A DNA stretch of 64,000 nucleotides from Pirellula staleyi DSM 6068. GTDB lineage: Bacteria > Planctomycetota > Planctomycetia > Pirellulales > Pirellulaceae. The position numbers and the translations under genes are program-made. Positions 55,227-64,000 of the stretch are shown here, piece after piece (positions within the stretch are counted from its first letter, which is position 1; each line of letters begins with the position of its first letter). The DNA lies in contig NC_013720.1 in NCBI RefSeq assembly GCF_000025185.1, forward strand, positions 4,216,001-4,280,000, in the 5' to 3' direction. A model generated the notes under the pieces. That model was given only the letters and a program-made list of their open reading frames with translations, had not been told where the DNA came from and did no database searches.

Positions 55227-56582
55227 ATGAAGGTGAATTGGCTTGCAGCTGCGACGATGGCGATCGCGGCCAGTGTTGGCGTGCCGCTTGTGGCCACCGC
55301 CCAAACCCCAGCTTACAGCGTTTCGGATGTTGTTTACGATCCAGCTCCGCCGATGCCAATGTCGGCCAGCGATATGCCTGCTGCTCCTGCTGCGGCTCCT
55401 TGTGCTTGCGAAGCCTGCGAGGCTGCCGAGGAAGAAGAAGCCGAGTGCGAGCCATGGCGCCTGTTCTGCCAAAAAGAATGTGGCTGGAACATCTACGGCC
55501 ACGTCGCTGGTGGCATTATGGCCAGCACGAACAACTCGAGCGACGGCTTTAACGGCCCAGTTTCCTTTGCCGACCAAGACCGAGGTCAGCTCAATCAGCT
55601 CTACGTGACGCTCGAAAACACGATCGACACGGGCGGATGCGGCTGGGATATCGGTGGACGCGTCGACCTGCTGTACGGCAGCGACTTTATCTTCACACCA
55701 GCCATTGGCCTCGAAACCAGCGACGACTACTTCCCATCGCTGCAGTGGGGCAATGCGACCGACGAATACGGCCTGGCCATGCCACAAGCCTATGCCGAAG
55801 TCGGTTACAACGACCTGTCGATCAAGCTCGGTCACTTCTACACCAACATTGGTTACGAAGTGGTTCCTGCTACTGGCAACTTCTTCTACACCCACGCCTA
55901 CACCATGCAGTACGGCGAGCCCTTCACCCACACCGGTGCCATCGCTACCTACAAGTACAGCGATACCACCACACTGGTTGGCGGCGTTGTTAACGGCTGG
56001 GATGCCCTCGATCGTCCTGTCGACACTGCTGCTGCACTCGTGGGCCTCACCTGGACCAACGGCGAAGACCTCACCATTGCCTACGCTGGTATCGTCAGCC
56101 CCGACGAACCTAACCTCGGCGGTGTAACCTTCACCAACCGTAACATGCAGAGCATCGTGGTCACGTACAACGTGAGCGAAAGCCTCACCTACGTGTTCCA
56201 AAGCGACGCTGGCTACCAACTAGAGGGCAGCCCTTTCACCGGCAACTCGGCTGAATGGTACGGCGTCAACCAATACCTGTTCTATACCATCAACGACTGC
56301 TGGAAGGCCGGCATGCGATTCGAATGGTTCCGCGACGACGACGGTGCCCGCGTGACCGGTCTGCGTCAAGGTAACGCCGTGTTTGGTAGCGGTTGGGCTG
56401 GCGATTTCTACAACCTGACCGTGGGTATGAACTACACCCCAACGGCCAACCTGACGATTCGCCCCGAGCTTCGCTACGACTTCACCGACGTCGAACAATC
56501 GCTCAACGGCGACCTGCCATTCAACGATGGCACCGACAGCGATCAGCTTCTGCTCGGTTTCGACGCTATCTACATCTTCTAA
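55227..56582 (+). CDS. Outer-membrane beta-barrel protein (BBP2-like)
   Basis: This 451-residue protein has a signal peptide (about 1-26), an Ala/Pro/Met-rich then Cys/Glu-rich segment (CACEACEAAEEEEAECE, about 60-75), then a series of alternating beta strands with aromatic residues (WDIGGRVDLLYGSDFIF, AYAEVGYNDLSIKLGHFYTN, and many more), ending in a terminal Phe (AIYIF), typical of outer-membrane insertion. It fits the planctomycetal BBP2 family (DUF1597). GGGAG lies nine bases before ATG 55227. The cysteine-rich N-terminal segment is unusual for a porin and could form disulfides or bind metal. A strong hairpin terminator follows. Confidence 0.85.
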   Translation: MKVNWLAAATMAIAASVGVPLVATAQTPAYSVSDVVYDPAPPMPMSASDMPAAPAAAPCACEACEAAEEEEAECEPWRLFCQKECGWNIYGHVAGGIMASTNNSSDGFNGPVSFADQDRGQLNQLYVTLENTIDTGGCGWDIGGRVDLLYGSDFIFTPAIGLETSDDYFPSLQWGNATDEYGLAMPQAYAEVGYNDLSIKLGHFYTNIGYEVVPATGNFFYTHAYTMQYGEPFTHTGAIATYKYSDTTTLVGGVVNGWDALDRPVDTAAALVGLTWTNGEDLTIAYAGIVSPDEPNLGGVTFTNRNMQSIVVTYNVSESLTYVFQSDAGYQLEGSPFTGNSAEWYGVNQYLFYTINDCWKAGMRFEWFRDDDGARVTGLRQGNAVFGSGWAGDFYNLTVGMNYTPTANLTIRPELRYDFTDVEQSLNGDLPFNDGTDSDQLLLGFDAIYIF

Positions 56583-56621
56583 TCGAAGATCTTGATCGTC
56601 GAATCATCGAAAACTCCATCG

Positions 56622-56665
56622 CCGCTGGCCTCCCTTTGCACTGTGAAGAGAGGCCAGCGGTTTGG
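56622..56665 (+). terminator. Rho-independent terminator after the barrel gene
   Basis: CCGCTGGCCTC (56622-56632) and GAGGCCAGCGG (56650-56660) form an 11-bp perfect stem followed by TTTGGCGTTT. It ends the barrel protein gene; the remaining bases to 56898 show no feature apart from the histidine kinase ribosome binding site. Confidence 0.75.
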
Positions 56666-56898
56666 CGTTTCTTGCCGCAAAATCAGGTCGCGAGCACACT
56701 TCCAAGGGATCGCCACGACCGAATTCTGAACCTGGCCTTCACGAGAACTTGATCTAGCGTAAGCTCCCCGGCCTTTTCTATCCTTAGCACCGCTTCTACG
56801 CTGGGAAGCTTGTCACGGCCGGGAATCGAGGCGAGTTGACCGTCGCTCTTATGCAGTGACAGATCGCCACTCCTGAACGTGCTGGAGACTGCTGCTCG

Positions 56899-58284
56899 AT
56901 GAGGCTGATCACTCGTTTTCGCCGTTGGCTAATTCTGCAAGTTGTCGTGCTCTTAATCGCGGCCCTGATCAGCTCGGCCGTTTTAGCCAAGCAGCCTGCG
57001 GCGACACATGTGGCGCTGTGGTCGCTGGTGACGATTGCCATCGTTGCCATGGGCTATGTCAGCTATAGCTCGATCGAGAATATCGTCTCGCCTCTTGCGC
57101 TCCTTTCCGACTCGGTTCGTCGCAGCAAAATGATCGACGAATCGGTTCCACTGAATATCGACCCCGATAACGACCTGGCGCTGCTGTCGGACTCTTTTGG
57201 ACAGATGCAGGAAAAGCTGGCGCATCGCGTCGACGAGGTGCAAGAGAACACCGAGCGACTTCAAACCGTGCTCCAAAGCATGGTGGAAGGAGTGCTGGCC
57301 GTTGACCCGGAGCACTCGATCATGCTGGCCAACGATGCCGCTCGAAAAATGCTCGACTTTGCCAAGTCGAACCCGCTGGGACGGCCACTTCTTGAGGTGA
57401 CACGAGCACGGCCTGTTTTCGAAGCGGTGAACACCGCATTTAACTCCCCCGGACCTGTCGAACTGGAGTTTGAATCCCCAGGCGTCCATCGCCGCTGCCT
57501 GGCGTTGCACGCCACTCGACTCCCAGGTTCGCCATGTCCCGGCGTGATGCTGGTGCTGCGCGATGTTTCGGAACTTCGTCGGCTAGAAAACTTACGCCGC
57601 GAGCTCGTGGCCAATGTGTCGCACGAACTGAAAACACCGCTGGCTGCGATTAAGGCCTACGCTGAAACGCTTCGACTCGGGGCAGTTAACGATCCGGAAA
57701 TCAACCTCACCTTTGTGCATCGGATCGAGGAGCAAGCAGAACGACTTCACGAGCTCATTCTCGATATCCTGCAGATCGCCCGCGTGGAAGCTGGACAAGA
57801 GGCGTTCGAAATCTGCGATGTTCCGCTGCATGAATTGATTGAAGAATGCCTCGCTCAGTTTGCCGATCTCGCTCAGAGCAAGCGAGTCGAACTGATTGGC
57901 CCCCCGATCGATCAAGAGATTTTCGTTCGAGGGGACGAGGAAGGGGTGCGCACGATTCTCAACAACCTCGTCGACAATGCGATTAAGTACACACCGGCCG
58001 ATGGCCGCGTTACGGTGCGGTGCACAATCGAAACATCGGCTGTCATGCTCGAAGTGCAAGACACAGGAATTGGGATTGCTGAAAAAGATCAAGCGCGGGT
58101 CTTCGAGCGGTTTTATCGTGTCGACAAAGCCCGCTCGCGCGAAATGGGTGGCACCGGGCTCGGACTCTCGATTGTCAAACACCTTTCCCAGGCACTGGGG
58201 GGAAGCGTGGGACTCGATAGCACTATCGGCAAAGGCTCAACATTTCGTGTCCACCTGCCGCGGGCAATGTCGGGAAACAAATAA
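56899..58284 (+). CDS. PhoR-like sensor histidine kinase
   Basis: This 461-residue kinase has two membrane segments close together (about 12-30 and 40-60) and so almost no extracytoplasmic sensor, a HAMP-like segment, a PAS domain (about 115-220; MVEGVLAVDPEHSIMLAND), then the HisKA domain with the phospho-acceptor His242 (NVSHELKTPLAAIKAYAETLR) and an HATPase_c domain with NLVDNAIKYTP, VQDTGIGIAEKD and the G2 box GGTGLGLSIVKH. It would phosphorylate a response regulator such as PhoB, but no regulator is adjacent here (upstream is the barrel gene, downstream the convergent CxxCH protein). GGAG lies about 11 bases before ATG 56899. Confidence 0.9.
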   Translation: MRLITRFRRWLILQVVVLLIAALISSAVLAKQPAATHVALWSLVTIAIVAMGYVSYSSIENIVSPLALLSDSVRRSKMIDESVPLNIDPDNDLALLSDSFGQMQEKLAHRVDEVQENTERLQTVLQSMVEGVLAVDPEHSIMLANDAARKMLDFAKSNPLGRPLLEVTRARPVFEAVNTAFNSPGPVELEFESPGVHRRCLALHATRLPGSPCPGVMLVLRDVSELRRLENLRRELVANVSHELKTPLAAIKAYAETLRLGAVNDPEINLTFVHRIEEQAERLHELILDILQIARVEAGQEAFEICDVPLHELIEECLAQFADLAQSKRVELIGPPIDQEIFVRGDEEGVRTILNNLVDNAIKYTPADGRVTVRCTIETSAVMLEVQDTGIGIAEKDQARVFERFYRVDKARSREMGGTGLGLSIVKHLSQALGGSVGLDSTIGKGSTFRVHLPRAMSGNK

Positions 58285-58316
58285 AATTCCGGTATCAGCC
58301 GCACTTCGCAAAATGC

Positions 58317-61300
58317 TTAAGGGAGCGGCTGTGTGGAACGCAAATAGGCGAGCAAATCACGCAGCTCATCTTCCTTAAGAGCTCGCACAAGACCTTCGGG
58401 CATAATCGATTGTGGTAACGCACGCATCTCGTCGATCTCGTCGCGCGCGAGAGAAATCGATTCTCCCTCGGCTGTTCTCAACACAACCACCGATGCATCT
58501 TGATCGGCAATGTAGCCACTCAGCGTTCGGCCATCGGTGGTACGGACCAGAAATGTCTCGAAACCTTCGCGCACTTCGGCGCTCGGGTCGACCACGCTAA
58601 GCAATATCCCACGCAGATCTTCGCGGTGATGACTCGTAAGGTTGGGGCCAACTTGTCCTCCCTCGCCAAAAAGCGTGTGACATTTTCCGCAGGACTGCGC
58701 GTAAAGTTTTTTGCCCCGGTACGGATTTCCAATGCCTGCTTCAGCGACTTTCACCAGGCGATCAACTTCCGCGCGCAGCGCCGTGGGATCGCGGCCTGCT
58801 GGTTTGGGTAAATGCTTCGCAGCGAGTATGGCGATCGCATCGGCTTCGTAGAGGAGTAAGCGGCGAACATTCGCTTCACCAATCGTTGCGGCATCGATCT
58901 TGCCAGCGTCGATAGCCTGCAGAAGCGCGAGGGCCCATTTCTCGCGACTCACCAGCAGCGACTGCGCGAGTTGACGCTGTTCGTCGGCTAGCTGCGGATA
59001 AGTAGCGAGCACGCGCGCGGCGATATCGTCGCTCGCGAATGTTTGTAGCGCCGAAAGTGTGGCAGCACGCAGTGAATCGCTTGAGGTCTTGTCGAGAATC
59101 GTCAGCAGCGGAGGAACCACCCGAGGTTCCTTTAGCTGTGCGAGCACTGCAATCATCATTCCTCGCGACGCGCCGTCGGCAGACTCGTCGGCAATCGTTA
59201 AGAGGGCATTCTCGATGGCTGCAGGGTCGCGCCGACGTAGCTTCAGCAGCGGCGATTCGACACCGGCAGCTGCGATCGCATCGGCAAGTTCATCGGGCAA
59301 CTTAGCCATGGCGCGGCCTTGCGTTGCTTCCTCCATGGCCGACATCAGCAGCAGCGATTCAGGTTTTCCCGGCGCTAGTCGCATCAGTTTGGCAGCATCG
59401 AGCAGATCCTTGCGCTGCGCTGTGAGCACCAGTCGTTTCATCAGTTTGGGAGCCAAAACCTTTTGCACGATCGCATGATTCCACCATTCACGCTGCGAGA
59501 ACATCGCCAGTACATCGCCGCGAGCTTGATCGGTTTTGGCTTCGATACCCCACCAGATCATTTGGGGTAAGTGCGGGTCTGCTACATCTTCATCGCGCGT
59601 TGCAAGCGACTCGAGAATCGGTAGCGCTTCTGGTGCCGGAAGTCGACGAGCACTCGCCGCAAGTTGACTCCTCACATCACTCGATGGCTCGTGCTGCGCG
59701 AGTTCGGCCAGGCTCTTGGCATAGGCTGGATCGACAGCACCATCGTCGCAAGCGAGGCGAATCGACCACGCTCGAACATGCTCGTCGCGATGCTTCAGCA
59801 GAGTAGTTGTCAGCGAGTCGGTGAGCGCCTGATTCCTGGCGAGGAGCCAAAGCGTTTCGAGTGCAGGCTGGCCATCGGACTCGGTAATCGCGCTGCTTAG
59901 CTGGGCGATATCGGACTTCGTCAATCGCTCCTGAAGCACGCTACTAGCGGATTGTCGACGCCAACGTTCTGTCCCTTTGATTGCCGTCTCTATAAACTCC
60001 TCGTGGTTTTGCGGGAGCTTACGCGAGGCAATGTTTTCCTTTGGAGCAATGCGATAGATACGTCCACTTTCGACATCAACGCGGCCTTGCATGTGACTCG
60101 CGTGATCGATTCGTTGTTCGTAGAAATCGGCTACGTACACACATCCATCGGGTCCCAGTTGCAGATCGACAGGACGGAACCACGGGTCTTTGCTCGCGAG
60201 CATTAATCCTGTGTCAGTGGTTTGGAACGACGAACCGTGTCGCGCCATCGAACTGTGGGTGACATGCCCCTGCAGAGGAGCTACTCCGAGCATCTCCCCG
60301 CGATATTTTGCGGGGAGTACCGTGTCGTCGTAGATCACTAGCGCATGGGTAAAGCGGGGCGCGTCGTGATGTTTCATCGAGTCGAGATAGCCGAGCGTGA
60401 ACGGATTGCTGTGCTGGCCATGTTTGCCAAACGACTTGGAATAGTAGCCACCTTGCACGTAGTGAAAGCCGCGCGTGTTGCCACCGTTATGCCCTGAAAA
60501 GAGCCGGCCTTGAGAGTCCCATTCCACGCCAAACGCATTGCCACCCCCTTCGGCAAAAACTTCGTATTTCTTCTGCCGAGGGTGATAGCGCCAGATGAGT
60601 TGCCCTTGCGATTCGACCGGTTTATCGCTGGAACCGTAACGTTTGATTCGTCCCGTGACGGTGCTCCCTTGGGCGGCATAGAGCCAGCCATCGGGACCCC
60701 ATCGCAAGTTGCTCGCTACGGAGTGCGCATCCTCGAGGCCAAACCCTTCGAGATGAACTTCGGGATCGCCGTCCGGCTGATCGTCGTGATTCTGATCGGG
60801 ATAGAACAGCAGATAGGGAGGCTGCAAGACCCACAAACCATCGTGATCGAATTCAAACGACGAGCACAAACTTAGCCCCTCGAGAAACACGCTGTGGCTT
60901 TCGAATTTGCCATCGCCATCGCGATCCTCGTGGATCGAGATCCGATCGCGCCCGGGAAAATGGTTCGGTGGAGGAGGGGGAAGTTTGTCGTAGACAGCGC
61001 GTAAAAATTTGTCTCGGCTCATCGCGGCCAGACCTGCCGGATGAGGATACTGACGATACTCGGCCACCCAGATGCGACCACGAGCATCGAACTTCATCGA
61101 AACGGGCTGCGCGATGTCAGGCTCAGCAAGGACGAGTTCGACCCGCAAATCTTCGGGGACTTCGAGCAGCGCCAGCGATGCTTGGGGCGTTTTTTTTCCT
61201 TCTTCGCCCGGAAGTTTTTTCAGACTAGCGCGAACTTCGGCTGCTGATTCGGTCTTCGAGAATTCAGCGCGTTTGGAGGAAAGAAAGTGGGTTGTCGCGT

Positions 61301-61835
61301 TCTTCAGTTGGGCAATATCGAATGCGGCAGGAGCAGTTCTTTTGGCCCAAGTACCTTCGAGTCGAATCGCGGTATCGCCCCAAAAAAGAATCGGCGCCGC
61401 GACATTAAAATTGCTACGCCCGTCGCGATGAAAGCATTGAATGACCACCTGCAGAACCCCGGAATCCTCCTTGATGGCGCTTGCTGGTATCTCGAATTCT
61501 TGGGTCGTGCCAAGTCCGGTCCGATAGTCGGGGGGAAGTGATCCTAGCGAGCCAATTTTAATGCCGTTCACATAAATTTCGCGCGCGTCGTCGACGGCCT
61601 CCACAATCAGCGAAACTTTTTCCGCTTGAGGTAACTCACGAGGAATGCGAACACCGGCATAGTAAATGGTATACGTTTCGTTCGCTGCCGGTCCTTTTTT
61701 CCAGTCGTCGGGAACTTTGCTATCGGTCCACGACTTGTCGATCGATGCAGGAGTTGCGGTGTCGTCGGCCACTGACAGCGACCATGACGCGAGAGCAAAA
61801 CTGCAGACAAACGAGAGAATGAGGCATCGCAGCAT
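58317..61835 (-). CDS. PVC-type CxxCH heme-binding protein (beta-propeller, HEAT-like, cytochrome c)
   Basis: This 1172-residue exported protein starts at ATG 61835 with AGGAG ten bases upstream and has a signal peptide (about 1-23). A galactose-binding-like beta domain (about 30-160) is followed by a beta-propeller of the membrane-bound dehydrogenase type (about 220-620; WVAEYRQYPHPAG and LQLGPDGCVYVADFYEQRI), a long HEAT-like helical repeat region (about 640-990) and a C-terminal cytochrome c domain with CGKCH (Cys1049, Cys1052, His1053; YAQSCGKCHTLFGEGGQVGPNL). Planctomycetes have many such proteins, thought to oxidise sugars or polysaccharide parts; substrate is unknown. It converges on the histidine kinase. 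Confidence 0.88.
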   Translation of the reverse strand: MLRCLILSFVCSFALASWSLSVADDTATPASIDKSWTDSKVPDDWKKGPAANETYTIYYAGVRIPRELPQAEKVSLIVEAVDDAREIYVNGIKIGSLGSLPPDYRTGLGTTQEFEIPASAIKEDSGVLQVVIQCFHRDGRSNFNVAAPILFWGDTAIRLEGTWAKRTAPAAFDIAQLKNATTHFLSSKRAEFSKTESAAEVRASLKKLPGEEGKKTPQASLALLEVPEDLRVELVLAEPDIAQPVSMKFDARGRIWVAEYRQYPHPAGLAAMSRDKFLRAVYDKLPPPPPNHFPGRDRISIHEDRDGDGKFESHSVFLEGLSLCSSFEFDHDGLWVLQPPYLLFYPDQNHDDQPDGDPEVHLEGFGLEDAHSVASNLRWGPDGWLYAAQGSTVTGRIKRYGSSDKPVESQGQLIWRYHPRQKKYEVFAEGGGNAFGVEWDSQGRLFSGHNGGNTRGFHYVQGGYYSKSFGKHGQHSNPFTLGYLDSMKHHDAPRFTHALVIYDDTVLPAKYRGEMLGVAPLQGHVTHSSMARHGSSFQTTDTGLMLASKDPWFRPVDLQLGPDGCVYVADFYEQRIDHASHMQGRVDVESGRIYRIAPKENIASRKLPQNHEEFIETAIKGTERWRRQSASSVLQERLTKSDIAQLSSAITESDGQPALETLWLLARNQALTDSLTTTLLKHRDEHVRAWSIRLACDDGAVDPAYAKSLAELAQHEPSSDVRSQLAASARRLPAPEALPILESLATRDEDVADPHLPQMIWWGIEAKTDQARGDVLAMFSQREWWNHAIVQKVLAPKLMKRLVLTAQRKDLLDAAKLMRLAPGKPESLLLMSAMEEATQGRAMAKLPDELADAIAAAGVESPLLKLRRRDPAAIENALLTIADESADGASRGMMIAVLAQLKEPRVVPPLLTILDKTSSDSLRAATLSALQTFASDDIAARVLATYPQLADEQRQLAQSLLVSREKWALALLQAIDAGKIDAATIGEANVRRLLLYEADAIAILAAKHLPKPAGRDPTALRAEVDRLVKVAEAGIGNPYRGKKLYAQSCGKCHTLFGEGGQVGPNLTSHHREDLRGILLSVVDPSAEVREGFETFLVRTTDGRTLSGYIADQDASVVVLRTAEGESISLARDEIDEMRALPQSIMPEGLVRALKEDELRDLLAYLRSTQPLP

Positions 61836-62093
61836 GAGGCAGATGCTCCTTGCTGGAACGAGGTTCGGGCAGGTTGGGAGTGCGACCGGCTGGATCGCAT
61901 GGAGGCGGGTCTGTGGCGATGATAAACCGATTCGTGTCGCACTGTCCAAGTTTTTTTCTGCTGATTCGTTTGTGAGCCAGATTCACGACCAGCCCTGCGA
62001 AGGGAGCCGGTTTTTGGTACGATCAAGCCTTGCTATCGCGCTGCCATTTTCTCCCTTTAATTTCCAGCTAATTAGCGAATAATCGTCCCGTTT

Positions 62094-62657
62094 ATGCCTG
62101 AAATCTGGCTACGAAATAATCGACGCGCCCTGACAATGGGTCTGCTGATTCCCGCTGTTATCGAACTCCTGGGATCGGTGGGACTTGTGATTTACTTTGG
62201 CGCTTATCCGAGTGTCTGGGTACTGATTCCTTCGATCGCGCTGATGAGCGTTGGCACGCTCCTGATGCTGTCGCTGTTGTTTGCGATGCAGCAGCCGCGT
62301 TTGGCGTATGAGGAAGAACAGCTGCTCGTCTACCTCGACGAACCGGCACCGGTGCGTGTGCCGATTGATGTGGTGGAGTGCTTTTTTCTTGGACAAGGGC
62401 CGAGCTTCTTACCCAATCTCGATGGCAAGGAGTCGGAAACGTCCAATGTCATCGTGCGTCTCGCCGAAAGTGCCCACGAATGGCATCATCGCGACACCAA
62501 GCCGCAAATCGCTCATTGGTGCGAGGGTTACATCACACTCCGTGGGGCTTGGTGCGAGCCAATTAGTAACGAAGCGCTCGGCAAACTGAATAAACGGCTG
62601 GTGGAAGCGCATCGCGCGCGAAAAGCGCGCATCGCGGCCGGAAACGCGCGCTCATGA
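62094..62657 (+). CDS. Small membrane protein with two N-terminal helices
   Basis: This 187-residue protein has two hydrophobic segments (about 14-36 and 42-66) and a cytoplasmic C-terminal domain of about 120 residues with YEEEQLLVYLDEPAPVRVPIDVVECFFLGQG, resembling a PH-like strand pattern, and a basic tail. I do not recognise the family. Its stop overlaps the start of the MfnB-like gene by four bases (ATGA), so the two are translationally coupled, which suggests they work in the same process or are at least co-regulated. Confidence 0.7.
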   Translation: MPEIWLRNNRRALTMGLLIPAVIELLGSVGLVIYFGAYPSVWVLIPSIALMSVGTLLMLSLLFAMQQPRLAYEEEQLLVYLDEPAPVRVPIDVVECFFLGQGPSFLPNLDGKESETSNVIVRLAESAHEWHHRDTKPQIAHWCEGYITLRGAWCEPISNEALGKLNKRLVEAHRARKARIAAGNARS

Positions 62658-63397
62658 CCGGTCTGCTGGTGAGTGTTCGCGATGTGCGGGAAGCCACCTT
62701 GGCACTCGAAGCGGGAGTCGATCTGCTCGACGTCAAAGAGCCGAGCGCCGGTCCCCTGGGATTTGCCTCGCTCGACACGCTGCTGTCGATTGCTCAGATT
62801 GCCCGTAAGCTAGCGCCAGAGGTTCCACTTTCAGCGGCGATCGGCGAATTGGCGGATCCGCTGGCGCTCCCCCTCGAACAGCTACATCCCTATCGCTACT
62901 TAAAGCTGGGGCTCGCGGGCATGGCGCGGTCGCCATGGCCAAGTCAGTGGGAACATGTGCGTGGTCAGTTGGCCGATCAATCGCAGCTAGTTCCCGTGAT
63001 TTACGCCGATTTCCCGTCCGCACAGGCACCGCCACCGAACGAAGTACTCGAACTGGCAATCGCACAGGCTGCCAGCGTGCTGTTGATCGATACGTGGGAT
63101 AAAGATCGCGGAAATTTATTTGCGGCAATTTCAGTGGCTGAACTTTCGGCGATCATCGAGCAGGCTCGAGCCGCCGAGATTCAGGTAGTTGTCGCTGGAA
63201 AACTCGCTCTCGCTGATGTGCCACAGCTTCGCGCGATCGGGGCCAGATATTGGGGGGTGCGCACTGCCGTTTGCGAGTCGACACGCGATGGCACGCTCGC
63301 CCCCGAGAAGATCGCAGCCTGGAAAAAGGTGCTACGCGATAAGCAATTTGTTGCGAGCACGTCAACTACTCCCGGCGAGAACTCGCGCGAGAACTAA
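62654..63397 (+). CDS. mfnB: (5-formylfuran-3-yl)methyl phosphate synthase, MfnB-like
   Basis: This 247-residue protein belongs to the MfnB family (formerly DUF556), which joins two molecules of glyceraldehyde-3-phosphate to the furan precursor of methanofuran. It opens LLVSVRDVREATLALEAGVDLLDVKEP with Lys28, and has YRYLKLGL with Lys84 and LLIDTWDKDRGNLF with Lys150; these match the lysines I recall as active in the archaeal enzyme (Lys27, Lys85, Lys155), and Asp26 is present. Length is the family's. In bacteria MfnB goes with methanofuran/tetrahydromethanopterin C1 metabolism, as in methylotrophs and planctomycetes. Start is the coupled ATGA. Confidence 0.85.
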   Translation: MTGLLVSVRDVREATLALEAGVDLLDVKEPSAGPLGFASLDTLLSIAQIARKLAPEVPLSAAIGELADPLALPLEQLHPYRYLKLGLAGMARSPWPSQWEHVRGQLADQSQLVPVIYADFPSAQAPPPNEVLELAIAQAASVLLIDTWDKDRGNLFAAISVAELSAIIEQARAAEIQVVVAGKLALADVPQLRAIGARYWGVRTAVCESTRDGTLAPEKIAAWKKVLRDKQFVASTSTTPGENSREN

Positions 63398-63607
63398 TTT
63401 TGCTGACTAGCGAATTTGTTCCGCAGCAGGTGCAGAGAAGCTACAATCATGCCTGTTGGTTGCGAGCGGAATGTTTACGCGAAAGCTGCGTCAGCTGTGA
63501 TCAAACGCCGAGTTTAACTGGCGATCATCCGCCGCCGATTGTGACCGGATACTCCGGTTCGCCGCATCGACAGTGCGTTTGCCTAATTACTTACGAGGGA
63601 AATGTTC

Positions 63608-63811
63608 ATGGCTCGTTCGATACTTGAGGCAATCAAGCAGGGTGAGTGGGATTTCGAGCCAAAGTGTGCCGACGATGATTCGATTGAAGCAACCGGTGCA
63701 CTTCCGGGTTCGACAGAAAAGCTGAGTGTCTTAGCCGAACGTTTGGCACAAGGCCTTCCTCTTTGGCATCCAAGTGATCGAAGAAGCTATAACGACGCCG
63801 ATCGCGAATAA
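63608..63811 (+). CDS. Small conserved planctomycetal protein
   Basis: This 67-residue protein (ARSILEAIKQGEWDFEP, then ATGALPGSTEKLSVLAERLAQGLPLWHPSDRRSYND) is soluble and of unknown function. From memory, short proteins with the same LAERxxxGLPLWHPSDR ending are widespread in planctomycetes. ATG 63608 is preferred over ATG 63602 because AGGGA (63596-63600) is then seven bases upstream rather than one. It lies 30 bases before the next gene and may be co-transcribed with it. Confidence 0.7.
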   Translation: MARSILEAIKQGEWDFEPKCADDDSIEATGALPGSTEKLSVLAERLAQGLPLWHPSDRRSYNDADRE

Positions 63812-63841
63812 GGCGCGGTCGAGCATAGGAGTCTAGTACGA

Positions 63842-64000
63842 ATGGCCGGATTTAACGCTGCAGTGCCGAACCCCGTGGGACAATCTCGCGCTAAGGAACT
63901 GCTCGAAGCATTTATCGAATCGATGCGCTCGCAGTACGGCGAACAGGTCGAGGACCTCGAAGGTGAGTGGATGGAGCATCAGCTCCGCTTTAGTTTCACC
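63842..64000 (+). CDS. Polyhydroxyalkanoic acid system family protein; 3' end outside window
   Basis: Only the first 53 residues are visible. They read AGFNAAVPNPVGQSRAKELLEAF, then SQYGEQVEDLEGEWMEHQLRFSFT, which resembles the PHA_gran_rgn family of small proteins (about 100 residues) associated with polyhydroxyalkanoate granules. AGGAG lies about 12 bases before the ATG. The call depends on recognising the N-terminal pattern and is tentative. Confidence 0.55.
   Translation, partial: MAGFNAAVPNPVGQSRAKELLEAFIESMRSQYGEQVEDLEGEWMEHQLRFSFT

Noticed and set aside
63400-63627. 75-codon frame between the MfnB-like gene and the small conserved protein
   Set aside because: It overlaps the start of a better-supported gene, has no ribosome binding site and an odd Cys/Ser-rich composition.

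Overview
The window comes from a planctomycete, most likely the Pirellulaceae (Pirellula-like). This rests on gene content seen here: two DUF1559 pseudopilin-like genes, a 'PVC-type' multidomain CxxCH protein, a BBP2-type barrel protein, a bacterial MfnB homologue, many proline-rich exported proteins, and a sugar-degrading bacterial microcompartment (BMC) operon of the Planctomycetes-Verrucomicrobia (PVM) type. I did not identify a species by search. No rRNA, tRNA, CRISPR array, insertion sequence or phage gene was recognised; the sequence looks like ordinary chromosome.

Layout. 0-2.8 kb: two tandem TMEM43-like membrane proteins separated by a strong terminator. 3.0-6.8 kb: an ECF sigma factor, a translationally coupled single-pass membrane protein (probable anti-sigma) and two exported His/Met/Pro-rich proteins that share a GGAAYTT upstream motif. 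6.9-16.1 kb: a DnaJ-domain/Pro-Thr-rich membrane protein and a 2092-residue alpha-2-macroglobulin-like protein with a thioester motif. 16.1-19.2 kb: a hypothetical protein and an MsbA-like ABC exporter. 19.5-25.5 kb: a glycan cluster of two tandem GT8 enzymes, a methyltransferase-GT2 fusion and a GT2-TPR protein. 25.5-30.8 kb: a candidate small RNA, a very acidic protein, isoleucyl-tRNA synthetase and purN.

31.0-39.8 kb is the centrepiece, a 12-gene BMC operon: DeoR regulator, PduL, two BMC-H shell proteins, acetate kinase, BMC-P, PduP-like aldehyde dehydrogenase, BMC-P, an RpiB-like protein of unknown role, BMC-P, class II aldolase, and a lactate/malate dehydrogenase. By analogy with the characterised planctomycetal organelle, the aldolase cleaves fuculose-1-P or rhamnulose-1-P to DHAP and lactaldehyde; the aldehyde dehydrogenase, PduL and acetate kinase take lactaldehyde to lactate with ATP gain; the dehydrogenase probably recycles NAD(H). 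Four proteins carry terminal amphipathic helices that look like encapsulation peptides. The RpiB-like protein is the least explained part: a targeting helix, a linker, a short TPxVxDELRKRGI-type module and a sugar-phosphate-isomerase-like domain that appears to lack the catalytic residues.

39.9-48.4 kb: a DUF4139 protein, a small FHA protein, ilvD, a glycine-betaine-type ABC transporter with fused binding protein and permease, its ATPase, and a PlsC-type acyltransferase. 48.9-54.7 kb: two DUF1559 proteins, a small lipoprotein, a DinB-like protein, a MoxR/ChlI-type AAA ATPase and a small TPR-like protein. 55.2-64 kb: an outer-membrane barrel, a PhoR-like histidine kinase, the PVC-type CxxCH protein, a small membrane protein overlapping an MfnB homologue, a 67-residue hypothetical protein, and the 5' end of a polyhydroxyalkanoate-system family gene. 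Planctomycetes often lack clear Shine-Dalgarno sites, so some starts are judgement calls; alternatives are given where they matter.
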